Shown one piece after another: positions 5,380 through 5,515 of a stretch of 5,515 nucleotides of DNA. How positions within the stretch are numbered: the first letter of the stretch is position 1; each line of letters opens with the position of its first letter. This DNA is from a bacterium (lineage in GTDB: Bacteria; Ratteibacteria; UBA8468). The stretch spans positions 1 to 5,515 of the forward strand of contig DAOVGU010000142.1 of NCBI GenBank assembly GCA_030672255.1. Direction: 5' to 3'. A model generated the notes under the pieces. The model had not been told where the DNA came from. It worked only from the letters and a program-made list of their open reading frames with translations, and did not search any database. The position numbers and the translations under genes were made by a program.

Positions 5380-5515
5380 GTAAGTACTCAGTCAACCACG
5401 TCATTGCGAACGAAGTGAAGCAATCCGACGAAGTCGTTGCGAAGCCGAAGGCTGTGGCAATCTCTTACTTCATTGAAGAGAGAGATTCCTCGTTCCACTC
5501 GGAATGACACTTCGT
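5380..5515. mobile_element. MITE 3, IS66-like end, truncated by the window edge
   Basis: The left end GTAAGTACTCAGTCAA (5380-5395) is followed by a CATTGCGA...GCAATC core that is 59/63 identical to the inverted right arm of MITE 2. Near the window edge, TCGGAATGAC (5500-5509) is a diverged counterpart of the subterminal TCGCAATGAC of MITE 2, so the other end should lie roughly 20-30 bp past the window. The preceding bases GAGAAAAG (5372-5379) are the predicted left target duplication. No coding capacity is seen. It lies 32 bp after the YkgJ-like stop codon. Confidence 0.72.

Larger units (their letters stand above)
1567..5442. repeat. Pair of 63-bp inverted repeats (MITE 2 and MITE 3 arms) bracketing three genes
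   Basis: The reverse complement of 1567-1629 matches 5380-5442 at 59 of 63 positions, with differences at the first base, two bases after the CTCAG block and one near position 52. The arms point at each other and enclose the acetyltransferase, membrane protein and Cys-cluster genes. MITE 2 has its own target duplication, so the arms are better read as two independent insertions of one family than as the ends of a composite transposon. Homologous recombination between them could invert the 3.75-kb block; that is inference. Confidence 0.75.

Noticed and set aside
1567..5442. Composite transposon carrying three genes between inverted MITE arms
   Set aside because: MITE 2 has its own perfect 8-bp duplication on both sides, showing it inserted alone. 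A composite would duplicate the target only at its outer borders.

Overview
The window is an AT-rich bacterial stretch with four genes, all on the + strand. They form an operon-like block heavily invaded by small non-autonomous mobile repeats. Nothing fixes the species. The gene content (M28/DUF4910-type peptidase, AAC(3)-fold acetyltransferase, DUF6785/DUF6784-type membrane protein, YkgJ-type Cys-cluster protein), non-ATG starts and abundant dispersed repeats suggest an uncultured Gram-negative-type lineage such as Omnitrophota, Aerophobota or Planctomycetes relatives. That assignment is a low-confidence inference.

Layout: (1) left edge to 1301, the 3' part of a DUF4910-like M28-family peptidase with a C-terminal winged-helix-like domain; (2) 1302-1627, no gene, filled by two MITE-like elements of 125 and 159 bp; (3) 1628-2470, an AAC(3)/Antibiotic_NAT-family N-acetyltransferase; (4) 2467-4401, a large polytopic membrane protein overlapping gene 3 by ATGA; (5) 4403-5347, a YkgJ-like protein starting at TTG one base after the previous stop, with a tail encoded by a palindromic repeat; (6) 5380 to the right edge, a third MITE-like element cut by the window end.

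The most informative result is in the repeats. Three elements share ends of the form GTAARTAYTCAGNNAA. The two complete ones are each flanked by a perfect 8-bp target duplication (TATTGATA and GAAAGAGA). GTAA ends with 8-bp duplications are the published hallmark of the IS66 family, so these look like IS66-mobilised MITEs. The first landed on the stop codon of the peptidase gene. The second landed at the 5' end of the acetyltransferase gene and supplies the A and T of its present ATG. Removing both by their duplications restores a tight ancestral junction between the two genes. A second repeat class consists of paired hairpins with GTAG feet (REPIN-like). One copy sits inside the first MITE and the other encodes the C-terminus of the YkgJ-like protein.

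How the gene products cooperate is not known. The couplings (ATGA overlap, 1-nt gap) support co-expression of the acetyltransferase, membrane protein and Cys-cluster protein. The peptidase was probably part of the same unit before the insertions.
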